Assembly: GCA_036937835.1 (NCBI GenBank)
Contig: CM072875.1
Span: 18,383,501 to 18,447,500, forward strand
DNA: 64,000 nucleotides
Source of the DNA: Pampus argenteus
Taxonomy: Eukaryota > Chordata > Actinopteri > Scombriformes > Stromateidae
Direction: 5' to 3'
Shown: positions 26,590 through 38,300 of the stretch, piece by piece
Layout of the letters: each line of letters opens with the position of its first letter
How positions within the stretch are numbered: position 1 is the first letter of the stretch
The notes under the pieces: generated by a model
Told to the model about the DNA's origin: nothing
The model's input: the letters and a program-made list of their open reading frames with translations, nothing else
Databases searched by the model: none
Translations under genes and position numbers: made by a program

Positions 26590-28803
26590 CCTCTTGACCT
26601 TAGCCTCCCCTCCCTCCCTCCTTCCCTCCTCTTCCTCTCATGTTCTCCCACCCTCAGGGATTTTGGGGAATTCAGACAAATGACTTGAGATGGCAGCAGA
26701 GCGTAAAAGCGAGCGTCAGACAGCAGATCCCACTAATCACAAGCAACATAGAGCTTCTACACTCGACAGAGAGAGAGAGAGCAAGAGGAGGAAAAGTTTC
26801 TCCTTCACGGCACACGCACCATCACTCTGGCCTCTGACAGCTAGCGAGTTGGTGTCGGCGGGGTCGCGGAAGCTACAAGCAATGCTTCATCAGGCGAAAT
26901 AATACACCTGGAAGTAAAAGACGAAGAAGACGTGGAGCCACCAAAACGCTGTGGGGATCACACATGTTTTGGATTTTTAACAAAGTGAACCCAGAAGGAG
27001 CAGAAGTTGGTGGTTTGGTTGTAATACGTTGCCAAAACACAGATACTAATCATTCATTGAACGCATCTTAAATTGAACTCAGCCCAGCTTACTATTCAAC
27101 CCAGACCAGAAACATATTTCTTAAGGAGACTGAAAAGATGAGAACATTAAAAAATGCAAAACAGACAAGTAAGAAAACTTTAGTTCATCTGGCTGGATGT
27201 GCAGAGTTTGACGCTTCATGAAGAAAAGTTTCTCTGTGCTCGTCTTAAATCTGACTTTACGTACCAGCCAATCGTGGTCAAGTATTCAACTTACATATAC
27301 ATGTCGTCTTTGAGCAACAGGTGCCTATACAAAGCCAAGTGCATTCTGGGAATAAAAGGAAGAGTTTCAGTTTTTGTTTTTTCATTTAGAGATTTAAACT
27401 ACGTCCAAAACAGACCTGCAGCAGCAAACTCACAGCGACTGGGGTCAAGCAGGTGAAACGGCCACCGAGGGTTAAATACAGTACTTTACAGATGTTAATG
27501 GGAGAGGCAGGACCACTAAACACACAGTAGGTCACACACGCACGCACACACACGGAGGGCAGAGGACAGACAGCAGCAGGGTGATGTGTTCAAATTGAAC
27601 TTGACAGGTGGTGGAAAGACAAGCCAGCACCTCTTTTCATTTTTTTTTTCCTCCCCTTCAAACTAACAAGAACACATGACAGAATCTGTGTTTACACTGC
27701 GTCACGCAACACGCTTTCAGGCGTGAAGGGAAAGTGTTACACGAAGAAGAAGAAGAAGAAAGTGATGTCAGCAAAGTCAACAAAATCCTTGAGCTTCGTA
27801 TCTGAAACTTTAAATAAATATAAAAGATTAGTAGATTCCAGCTCCAGAACAAAAGCAGCAGCGGTTTTTTACAGGTGGTGCGTTCACGTCTCTGCTCCGT
27901 GTGAGAAAACCTCGCTGCCGTCTTCTGGCTTATCGAAGGAATGCATCTGCATTCTTCACAACAGATTCCATCTTTGTTCTCGGGTCCAGATCTCCATCTT
28001 GTTCTGGACTCGGGCAGGTTTTTTTTTTTTTTTTCCTGCATATTTGTTTTTATGTTAACTATTAGTGCAAAAAAGTGGCACGCATATTTTCCTTTTTCGA
28101 GGAATGTTCCTGTGTCCTGCCAGTTTAATGCAAATCTGAAAGAAAGTGTATTAAAAACAAGGCTGCTTTGCTCTGACGTGTTGTTGTCGAGACAAACAAC
28201 GCAGTGTGTTTACGTGAAGTAGCTATAACACTGTAGGATGGAAAGCTTGAACTTGAGCTGCACTCTCACAGAGACGTCCCCCTTTAATCTACAGAAAACC
28301 ACAAAGCAACCTCAACAAGGGAAATGTAAGTATGTACAGATTATTTTAAAAAAGAAACAGAACTATGGACTTTCTGTAGACGCACACTATATTTACATAT
28401 AGTTTAAAAGCTATCCGACACTTAAAATCTACACTTTATAAGTTATAAAATGATACGAGTATGAATGTGTTTAAAATGTGGCTTCATTCTGCTGCACAGA
28501 TTAGAAGGTGGTGGTGAGTTTGAGAGTCAGAAAATCAGTGCAGCCAAGCCACAACAGGAAAAAGAGGGTTTGTCCGTGGCACAACTGTGGTGAAAATCCA
28601 ACATTCATCATCCAGAACTCGTGTGTTTAGTGTGTGCGTGTGTGTGTGTGTGAACCCTTCACGTGTCAGCTTACCTGGATGAGGCACTTGCTGACGTCGC
28701 TCGCACAGAGAGCTTTGTTGCAGCCGGAGGTCAGAGACAGTCCTGACAGGAGGAAGAGGAGAGCGGCGGCGGCGGGGAGGAGGATCAGCTGACCAGGCCT
28801 CAT
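20512..28803 (-). CDS. twsg1: Twisted gastrulation BMP signalling modulator 1
   Basis: Four coding exons join in phase to 223 aa, the same length as human TWSG1: 28675-28803, 23629-23728, 21507-21767 and 20512-20693. The product opens with a signal peptide (MRPGQLILLPAAAALLFLLS, cleavage probably near residue 26) and then CNKALCASDVSKCLIQ. A cysteine-rich N-terminal domain (about 27-80) is followed by the conserved SFPVAEELSHHENLVSFLE block and a second cysteine-rich domain (about 165-223) ending CMNCLF. Sequons are visible at Asn54, Asn83 and Asn148, as in the human protein. Twsg1 is secreted. It binds BMPs and chordin, strengthens the inhibitory ternary complex and promotes chordin cleavage by tolloid, so it tunes dorsoventral BMP signalling. 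Its introns of about 4.9 and 1.9 kb hold microsatellites and a CAG repeat. Identification is secure; in fish with duplicates (twsg1a/b) the suffix cannot be assigned here. Confidence 0.97.
22707..22739. repeat. (CAG)11 trinucleotide repeat
   Basis: Eleven uninterrupted CAG units on the plus strand in twsg1 intron 2, read as CTG in the twsg1 pre-mRNA. Reading frames across it give poly-Gln, poly-Ala or poly-Leu and are not real genes. Confidence 0.95.
25101..25121. repeat. (CA)n microsatellite
   Basis: Pure CA dinucleotide run in twsg1 intron 1. Confidence 0.95.
25329..25580. repeat. purine block followed by long pyrimidine tract
   Basis: About 60 bases of G/A-rich sequence (several GGGG/GGGAG runs), a short mixed gap, and then about 170 bases of C/T-rich sequence, in twsg1 intron 1. 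Frames across it are Pro/Ser/Phe-rich low complexity, not protein. The runs could form G-quadruplex or triplex structures. Confidence 0.8.
26554..26587. repeat. (CA)n microsatellite
   Basis: Pure CA run of about 17 units in twsg1 intron 1, followed by a CCTCCC/CCTT-rich stretch to about 26640. Confidence 0.95.
28631..28652. repeat. (TG)n microsatellite beside twsg1 exon 1 donor
   Basis: TG dinucleotide run with one CG interruption, starting about 23 nt downstream of the twsg1 ATG-exon splice donor in transcript direction. On the transcript it reads CA repeats, a known type of intronic hnRNP-L binding sequence. Confidence 0.85.
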
Positions 28804-29191
28804 CCTGACGGCTCACCAGCACGACACAGGAACACCTACATCAACACGAGACAAGGACAGGACCTCAGACTGAGACCAGGAGGGTGAAGACAAATAAACA
28901 CAAATAAACTCATCACTGAGAGGAGAGAGCAGGAGAGAGTAGAGAAAGACACAGCAACAGGTGAAAATAATGGACAGTTTCAATATGTAAAAACAAGTGA
29001 TGAATTAATCTGCATCCAGCTTTTAAATATGAACAGACATCAGAATCTGTATCTGTGTGCTTTATGAAATAAAATTAAATAAAATAAAATCATAAACTCT
29101 GACATGTAAACATACCATTTCTAAAAAATAAAAAATAAAATAAATAAAAAAAGGCGTCACATTTCATTCAAAGGCAACTTTACTGCGGAAT

Positions 29192-29215
29192 CACACACAC
29201 ACACACACACACACA
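29192..29215. repeat. (CA)n microsatellite
   Basis: Pure CA run in the inferred twsg1 5'UTR intron. Confidence 0.95.
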
Positions 29216-29541
29216 TCTGGCAACATCAGCTTTCTTTCTCTTTTTTTTTCTCCCCTCATTAACAGGCTGTCTAATGCCGCCGCTGCTCTGCTTTTTTTTT
29301 TACGCCTCTTTGCTGCAACATTGTCCCGCTTCACATGTTCACATGACGGACTAGAGGAACAACATTAGCTCCCTCACTCACATCAACGCGTTCCTTCACC
29401 TCTTTTCACTCATCGCTAACACCAAAAAAAAAAAGAAAAAGAAAAGAAAAAGTCCGTTTTTCACCCACACGCAGCTCCAACTCAGTCAAGCGCAGCGTTT
29501 TAAGCGAAATAAACCCAAACATACGCAGTTTAAAAACTCAC

Positions 29542-30130
29542 CTCAACGCTGTTTGCGGGTTCACTACGTTTGTTTTTAGGGGCGACTATGGCTGTTGGAG
29601 TCTTTGAAGTTCTCCAGGATGGTGTTCTGCCGCCGCTCAAGTGTCCACTGTGTCCAGAGGGCGTCAGTCTCTCCGCAGCACAAAGCGACAGGCAGTCGGG
29701 CGCCTTAAAGGCACACACTCCATTTTCTATCCAACGTCTGTGGAGGAAAACACCGGGCCTCAGGTCACACACGCCGGTCGAGTGTCTTCAGGCTAACGGA
29801 CATGAATAATCCGCCTCACCGCACCATAAATACCAGCAACAAACACAGTTTACATCCGCGCGTCGCTGCGCGTAAAAATCCTTGTGCGTAAAATCTAGAC
29901 CCTCTTTGAGGCCAAAAACTTTGATCAGTGGTAGTAGCCTGACCAGGTGGACTCTGTTTGGCTCGTTTTCCACAAGCAAATCTTTTCTTTTTCAAGCCAC
30001 CCCCACTCCATTAAAAAGTCCTTTTGTCTCCAGTCTTATCAGCGGCCTCATTAGGTGAGAAAAGGCGATTCGGAAGCTGTGAAGCCGGGCAGGTTTCCCG
30101 CTGAGACGCGTCCCTGAGCTCATTTGTAAC
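29542..30130 (-). promoter_or_regulatory. twsg1: twsg1 5' noncoding exon and CpG-rich promoter
   Basis: A minus-strand donor GAG|GTGAGT at 29542/29541 follows CpG-rich sequence and is a good end for a noncoding first exon. The matching acceptor would be GTAG before 28835, giving about 30 nt of UTR in the ATG exon. Sequence up to about 30130 is CpG-rich. A plus-strand frame of 79 codons at 29570-29809 is antisense to this region and resembles nothing known. Confidence 0.5.
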
Positions 30131-31274
30131 GACTCGACAGACGTGAATCTGATGGGGCTTTTTTTTTTTTTTTTTTTTTTTTGACTCCACAGGTGTTTAC
30201 ATGTGTTTTTGTAAAGGCTTCATCAAAGCTTCAGGTGGCTCCACTTCCAGCCTGCATGGGCGGAAGGCCGCTGAGACACACCTTCAATCCGGGCAGGCAA
30301 ATTTAAATTTGAATCAGATTCAGGAAAGAGTGATTCAATTCAACGAGATAAGCAAAGTCAACGATGTCATTTTGATAAGTCATATTATTATTATTATTAT
30401 TGTCATATTATAGAGGGTTTGTGTTACACTAATATTTGGTTTAATTTAATAAAAAAAAAACATAAACTACAATACAATAAACAAAACAAGTGTTACAGAA
30501 GTATTGAAATATTTCAAAGTCAAATTAGAAACATCATAGTATAAAAATACAAAGTACTAGCAGTATAATTTTACTTCAAGTATCAAAAACTGCTCATTAT
30601 AATATCATAAATCCAGTAAATAAATACCATAGTGGTAGATATAACTGTAAGAAGCTTTTTAATATTGTCAAGGTGAAGCTACATTTTAATAACTTTATAT
30701 AGTTTTAGGTGGTGTAATTCAAAACAATGCACCATATTCTATAAACTGAATCTGCAAAGTAACTATAGGAGTTAAATATATGTCGTGGAGTAAAAAGTAC
30801 AACATTTACCTCTTAAAGTATAAAGAGTTTGGAGGAGAACTTATTACAGTAATTAAATAAACATACAATAAACATGTTTACGGCCAGAACATGATTCTCA
30901 TGTCATCCAGTGGCTCTACTTTCTCATCAGACTCAGACCACCAGAGTTTGATTGATGCTTTTAGAATAAACACAAACATATCATCATATCATGAGCTTGC
31001 AGTCACAGTGAGCTGCAGCGACACCTACTGGCTGAGAGTGATGCTGCTACAAGAGAAATCAGACCAGGCTCCTCAGGCTCAGGTGTCTCATTTCATCTGA
31101 AAAAACAAAAAACTTTATAATAATAAAATAGAGAAAAAAAAAAAGGCTGAAGATGAGAATTTGCTGCTTGAACAAATTTCATCAATTATCATTATCAGTG
31201 CCAATTAATTAATCCACAAATTCACATTTCATCACTAAGAAATAAGATTAATCACATCAAAACTTGAGTTTAAT
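30131..31274. other. intergenic spacer between twsg1 promoter and ankrd12 3' end
   Basis: AT-rich. It contains a 24-base poly-T at 30159-30182, a short ATT tandem near 30385-30402 and a weak CTCF-like motif at 31014-31031. I see no gene. Confidence 0.6.
31014..31031 (-). promoter_or_regulatory. weak CTCF-like motif
   Basis: The reverse strand reads CCAGTAGGTGTCGCTGCA, one mismatch (T for G in the GGC) from the CTCF core. It lies between the 3' end of ankrd12 and the twsg1 promoter. Confidence 0.3.
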
Positions 31275-32395
31275 TTCACAACAAATAAAATTTATTCAAT
31301 TATATATTACAAATATGTACAAGTCATGTAACAAGTAAATATTAAAATAGACATTTTTAGAACTATCGTTCAAAAAGGCATTATGTTGAAAAAATAGGTT
31401 TTGTTGTGATCTCACATTGAAACTGTAAAAGTATGTTGTTGTTTTTTTTCTTGTTTTTTTTTTCTCTCCCTCCTTGGAAGCCACAACAGACTTTAATGTG
31501 CGCAAGACACAATGGACAACACATGAGGAGTGAGGCGGCATTAAGGACAGAACACAATGGCGCAAAAGTAGCTGGAACACTTCAGTAAACCTCACAATTA
31601 AGTCCACAGTACAGCTTTTTTTTAGGTAAAAAGTACTAACAACGCAACGCATGCACAGCATTTAATTGCCAAAGTCAAAAAATCACCAGCTGTGGCGTGG
31701 AACTCCAGATGAGGAAGGAAGAAACGGTAAAAAAACAAACAAAAAAAACAACAAAAAAACAAAAAAGAACACACAACAAAAGCCAAAACACATGCTTAAG
31801 ATTTTAAGCCAACAACAACAAGAACATCACGGACGAAGAGGACACTCGATATAAAAACCAACTTTGGTCCATTAAAACATGAGACAGAACAAGTTTACAA
31901 TCAAAATATCTATTATTTTTTGTTTTTACAAGTTTAAAACAATAATTACATGGCTATTTACAAATGCACAATTTTTTTTTTTATGTATAAAATAAGTTAA
32001 AAAAATTAAGAGCACAGTCTGTACACAATGTATGAACACATACTTTGAAAACAATTGAAATCTTCTAGTTGTGTGACCCTGCTTGATGAGGAGCAGTAGC
32101 AGGTGGTTTGTTGTCCACACTTTGCTTCTTGATGCAGCTTTCTGCTCTGCTCCACCCGGCTTTTGGTCTCCGCTTCCTGGGCTTCATTTGTGGCCTGGAC
32201 CCCCTTTGTCTCCCCCCGCAGGTCAGTCCTTGTGGTGGGCGCGTCTGTTTAGACCGAGCTCTCTCTCGAGTTAAACAGTCTGATCTCTTAAGTGCTCTTT
32301 TACATTACCGCCACATTCTAAGTGCTTCACATTCTTCCTTTTCCTCGAATGTGCGGGCTACTTCTTGTGTCCGTATTATCAATCTGTCCTGGAGC
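31275..32395 (-). other. ankrd12: ankrd12 3'UTR with poly(A) signal
   Basis: Non-coding A/T-rich sequence after the ankrd12 TGA. A minus-strand AATAAA (plus TTTATT at 31291-31296) near the far end is the best poly(A) signal, giving a 3'UTR of about 1.1 kb. Poly-A runs on the plus strand read as U-rich stretches in the message. Confidence 0.5.
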
Positions 32396-35300
32396 TCATA
32401 TAGGGGTGAGGTCAAAGTCGTCGTTGACCTCCACCAGCGGGATGTAAAACTCGGGGATCTCGAAGATGCTGGTGGACTTGTAGGTGGCCGGGTCCAGCTC
32501 CTGCAGTTTGAGCTGCCACTCCAGTCGTTGCACAGCGTTAAGAGCCGCCGCCTCGTGCTGCTGCCTCATCAGAAGGCATGTCTGCGGAGGGAAAAGCACG
32601 TCATGACTAAACCCAGATAGAGGTTCTCATTTAAAATCAAGAATTTTTCCAAGGAAGACATGACAAGACCAAAAAAAAAAAAAACCTAGAAGACGTTTAG
32701 ATCTGCAGCTTCAGCATTTGGACTTCTGTAGTTTCACAGTTGTGGTTATAAAGAGTTAGAAGAGTTAGTTTAGATTGACAACCCAACAAAAAGATTTCAT
32801 CAATCATTTCTTGGTTCATGTTGCTCATAAAATCTGCTAAAAGAAAAACGGCCAATCGCACATAAATAAAAAGCAACCATAATGTGATATAAATAAACTA
32901 AATAAATCTGCGGTATCTGGTGAACGCTCATCTCCAGACTGCAGAGTGTTTACATTTTTCAGCACAAGTGGTCCCAGAGGGAATAAAACAAGTGACCCAG
33001 CCAGCAGCTCAGTTTACAAGCACAGAGAAGATATTCACTGCATGGTTTTCTTTTACTTCGAGAAATCTTGTTTTCAGTTAGTATTGTTGTCAAAACAGCC
33101 TCGGGAAAAGTTCACATGTCTGACTCACTCCTTTAAATAATGAGCTGCTGTGATATATACACATGTGTTATATACATGTGCTGTTTCGCTTGATCCTGTC
33201 TGTAGACCAAAATCTTCCTTTGCTATGTTATGACTCAAGCGTCAGTACATTTATACAGTAGAGTTCATGTTCATCACGGACAGATTACTGCAAGAAGTAT
33301 GTGTTTTCTGTGTATTATAAACCGGTTTTTGTTCATGTCATATATTTTATCACGTGGTAAGAAACCGTCTATCAGGTTATAAAAAGGTCAAGTCAACATC
33401 TCAACTTGAACGTCAGTCACTGAGAAAGGAGGGGGTGACGAAAAACCACAAACATGACATAATCTCTTAAAAAAAAACAAAAAAAAAAAAAAAACATGTT
33501 TTCATATGAAAACATGTTTTTTCATATGAAAACATGTTGTTTGCCGTTCATGAGTAAACTTTGTTTGATGACAACGAAAACGGTGAAATCCAGTGAGACC
33601 AGAATAAAAAGAACCACAGTGATTTTACCTTGAGTTTATCAAACTTGTCATCAACATCCTGTAACCAGGACATAAACTGTCTGGCGTTGAATCGGTCTCT
33701 CACTGATGTTTTGCCGTCATCACTCTGTAAACCAAACACAGTATTTGTACACATTTAATGAAAAGATCAAGAAACTGACAGGAACAAAATGAAACCAATG
33801 AAAACCTGAAAAAGCACTACAGACATTTCTTGTTGTGACTTGTGAACATTACTGTGTCGCTCACCTGGACGTCTTGAGGCATGTTGTACACTTCAGCATC
33901 CAATAAAACCGTACAGGCACTGAAAGGCAGAGTCTGATTGGCTAGTGTTCTTGCTGCCCGATAATGGACGCGTAAGACTTCCTGCTCATTCGAAACAATC
34001 AGCTTTTCCTGAGAAAGGAAGAGAGAAGAGAACGGGTCCAGTCAATATTGTGAATTCAATCCAAACTATTGTTTTTTTTTTTACAATGTGTTGCATATGA
34101 GCTCCAACAGTAAAAGTACGCACCCTTTCAATGCTGTGTTGTAGTCGTAGCTTCATGCGGACGACCTCTTGCTGTTTGAACATTTCCTTCAGCTGCTCGG
34201 GTAAAGACGGAGGAGGAGTTATCTGTCCGAGAGGAGATGGAGACCATTGAAAAACACTCCAACATTTAACACGCAGGCAATTACAGAATGTCCTGTCCTA
34301 CAGGGAGTGTTGCATTGTGGGACGTTTGTAGCCTTAATGTTGCTATGCTAGCAAGTGTCTTAAAGTCTCGTTAGAACAGTTTAACCTGCAGCGGCTTCTA
34401 AAAGGCTCGTTGCAAACGTGTTTTTTACCACAGATGAGATAAATTCATGACGAGTCAAAACAAGTCTGAACTGCAGAAACACAGCGAGAACTGAATCTGT
34501 CAAGCTGCCAATTACTGCTGTCACAGATGATGAAGAGGTCAAAAAAGACTGACGGCATGAAAATAATTTTAACTGCTTCCAAGAGCCTGACAGGGAAGAT
34601 TGAGTATGTGGCTATACTGAGATGAGAAATCTGTAAACAGTGGATGTTTAAGAAAATAAAAGGGGGGAAAAAAGGGCCGAATGCAGGAAAATCGTTTTTA
34701 AATTTTCAACAAACAAAAAATAGCTGCAAGCAGTACATATGATGTGATAGTGACAGTATTATGAGTCTGTATGCATCTTCTTCTAATAAAAGTATGAAAA
34801 AAAAGTAAAGAAATCAAGCAAGAAATCCCAAGAAAAGAGACGTTCCCGGGAATTAAAAACTTACTACTACAGACTGCAGACTGCACTGTACTTGAATCAG
34901 ATAGAAAAAGAAACGATGAAAACTCACTGTTGGGATACAGAGCTTGCTGAGCGGGTTCCCATCTAACAGGTAGGATCCGTTGAAGGTCACATATTCGTCA
35001 TAATACTGTGGCGGCTGAGGCGTGACGCTGCACAACACTTTGCGCTTCTCCTCGATCTTCTTCCTGATGTGCAGGAACTCGTAGTACGGGTTCGCCCTCT
35101 CCGTCTGGTACGGTTCGATCTCCTCCAGCTTTACAGAGTCCACTATAGCAGCGAGAGACTGCTGGCCTCTCTCCTTCTCCTGCTGAGAAGTGGAGCACGC
35201 TTGGGAACTCGACACCTTCAGCATCTTCCTCTTGCGCGGGTGGGGCACGTGGATGTCCATGTCGTCGTCTGTGGAGCGAACCTTGATCTTAGCCCCTGAT

Positions 35301-38300
35301 GAATCAGATTCCTGGTCTGCAGACTGTGGAGAGGAGCTGCCTGAGGTGCTGCTGCTATGGTCAGTCTGAGATGTCGGGTAGACGAGGTTTAAACTCTGCT
35401 CCTCTCCGCCTGAAGACGACTCTGGTTTCTCGTCGGCGGGAGTCACCTCCATCGGCTCCGAGTTGCACTCCGACTTTAATTCGGAGGAGCTCTCTGCACT
35501 CAGGCTGCTTTCAGCTGAAGAACTCTCTGTTGTAACAGAAACAGCAGCAACGCTGTTGTTGTCAGAGCTCTGTGAGACTTCAGCCGTTTCTTCAGCTTTA
35601 TGCTCAGGGCTCACATACGGCAGACTGTCCTTTTTCTCCATCTGAGCATCGACACACGGGCCGGCGGTGTCACCGGAGGGTCTGTTTACATCCGTATCTT
35701 CTTCTGTTGGTTTGCTGCTGCCTGGCAGAGACTCGCCCGTGGTGGAGCTAGGAACGTGTGCACTGGTGGACGGTACAGGACTTTCCATCTCTGTTCTGAA
35801 GCTCTCTGAAACATTTTCCATCCTTTCTTGTTCTGCTCCATCAGTATTCTCCACAGATTTCTCTTTATGGTCAGAAACCGGTGCTGTACCCGACTCCGTC
35901 TCCATCTCCACAGTGGAGGATGGGAGACATTCCCTCTGCTGGAGGGTTTTTGTGTTTGTGAGTGCTGACGACTCGGCAGATAGAGAAGCTGTAGGTGTCG
36001 ACGGTACATCACAGTCCTTGTTGGGACATTCTGCTTGTGAATTTGTAATCTCCAGACACTGGACGTCCCTCACAACAGGAGGCTCGGAGAAGGGAAGAGC
36101 TTTTAGCTCTGTTGATGCAGGTTGAGGACCACTACACTGTGGAAGCGTGAGGTTTTTACTTGGAGGGTCTTTGTTTAACATTTGTGGTGTCAAGCAGCCA
36201 GGAGTGCTCCCGTCTCTTTCCGAGACTGAATCAGCAGCTGAAGTCATACACTGTTGACCACCGAGGCTCTCTACTGTTTCTGCTGAGGTTGTTCTCAGCT
36301 CCTCTGCCGCTGTCACAGTCAGGTTGGGTTTTGGCATATTTTCCACAGCTTTACCTTCAGTCGACGAGTTGGCGTCCTCGTCCAGAATGGCCCTGAGGTA
36401 AGGAGATTCATGTCTGCCCGACAGCAGCGTCCGATTCGTTTGCTGCACATCTGGAAGACTGCTGCAATCTTTATCGTGTACAGACGGCGATCTGGTGGCT
36501 TGAATGACGAGGGAAGACTGGAGGAATGCAGACTGCGAGTCTGAGGCTTCCAGGTTCATGTCTGAGTCATATTCAGCGTGTTTGGGTGTTAATGTTGTGG
36601 CCTGACACGAATCCTCAGAGCTAGCGACAGAAACCAAGGACACCGACCTGGACATGAGGCCACAGCGTTCGCTCTCTGGCCGCGGCGATCTGGTCAGACA
36701 GTTTTCCACGGCTGACATGACCTTTGCGCTGATGGAGGGAAGGCTCTTTCCATCCAGGGACATTGTTCTGGGGCTTGGCCCGTCCTTCAGCGCTTTATCT
36801 CTGCTATGAGCATCAGAGGCTTCAGAGCTTTTTGAGCGCATGAGCTCTTTGTTTAAACATGGTTCAGCCTTCGTTCTGTCTTTGGGCTTGGATTTACCCG
36901 TGTCCATCAGAGGTCGCTGTTTAAGCCTTTCCCGCTCTTTTTGTTTGATTTTCTCCAGGTGCTTTCGATGCCACTGCTCGATTTCCTGGTCTTTCAGGCT
37001 GAGCATGCGCTCAAAGCTGGTCTGCATCAAGTCATCGTTCACAAGCCTCTTTTCTTTGGGCTTAGCGTCTCGTGTTGCAGGGGAGGCCTTTGATTTGGAC
37101 TTGTCTGCGTCCGTTTCGATGGGTTTGGCCTTGCTGATCTTGGCCTGCTGGGAGCGGTCTTTGTGCCTGTCCTTATCCTTGTCTTTGTGTCGATCTGAAT
37201 CTCTGTCCCGGTCTCTTCGGTCGCGATCCTTCTCCGGTGTTCTCACAGCTTCCTCCTTTGATTTTGTAGATAAGGACTTGCCGCTCTCAGACAGATAGCT
37301 CTTCTTTTCTTCTAGAAGTAATTTCAGATTGGAACTTGATGATAGAGTCCCATCTTTTATTTTATCTCTCTTTTTCCTGTCACAGTCCTTTTCTTTGGAA
37401 CGATCAGATTTACTATGATCTGTGGTCTTCTCAAGAGGTTTTCCTTTCTTATCAGAGCTTGTGCGATCCTTCTCTCTGTGATCCCCAACACTATAATCTC
37501 TGTCCTGCCTCTCCCTGTCGGACCTTTTGTCTAACTTGTCTTTATTTTTCCTGCTGTCTTCATGCTTTTTTGTTGTGGACAGAGATTTCAGTTTTTCATT
37601 CTCTTTGTAGTTCTTATCTGCTGGCGAATGGGAAGAAATCACTCCCGTTCTCTCTTTTTCCTTCCAACGATCCACTGAATTCTGCGGTTCTGCTTTGTCA
37701 GAGTGCTCCGTTTTAACCTTTTTTTCCTTGTCAGGATGCCTTTTCTCTATTTTTTCAGAATCCTTCTCTTTTCCTGGGAGCCTCTTGTCAGATTTCTCGC
37801 GTGAGCCTTTGTCAGAGGGCTCCAGCTGTTCTTGATCAGCTGTGATCCCACTTATGAGTTTCTCCTCTGTTTCTTCTTTCATGCTGTTGCTCTGCAGCGG
37901 CTCCTCTGGAATTCGCCCTGAGCCGTGGCAGTCCACTCTCTCGTCACGCTCGCTCAGCTTTGAATCCTTTACCTTCTCCTCTTTACCAGCAGCCTCCTTC
38001 CTCTCTTTTTTCACAGCTTTGTCTTTCTCTCGTTCCTCTCTCGGCCTCTTTTCCTTGCTGCTGGAGTGTTTCTCCTTTGTGTTTCTCTCATCCTTGACAG
38101 GAGAGGAATCAGAGGTCTTCTGAAGTGAGCTGTTGTCTTCACCTTCCTTTTTCACTGGCAGAGGTTCATCTGTCTCATCACTTTTGAAAAAATTTTCTTT
38201 CCAGAACTCTCTGTCAAACTCCAAATTCCTGTGGCCGTCTTTCCTGGCCTCCTTCTGCCTGTGGCGGCTCCGCTCTGCCTCATATTCCCTCCTGTGTTTG

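Noticed and set aside
29570..29809. 79-codon plus-strand frame with two CxxC-like cysteines
   Set aside because: Antisense to the CpG-rich twsg1 promoter; it has no known family and no splice context.
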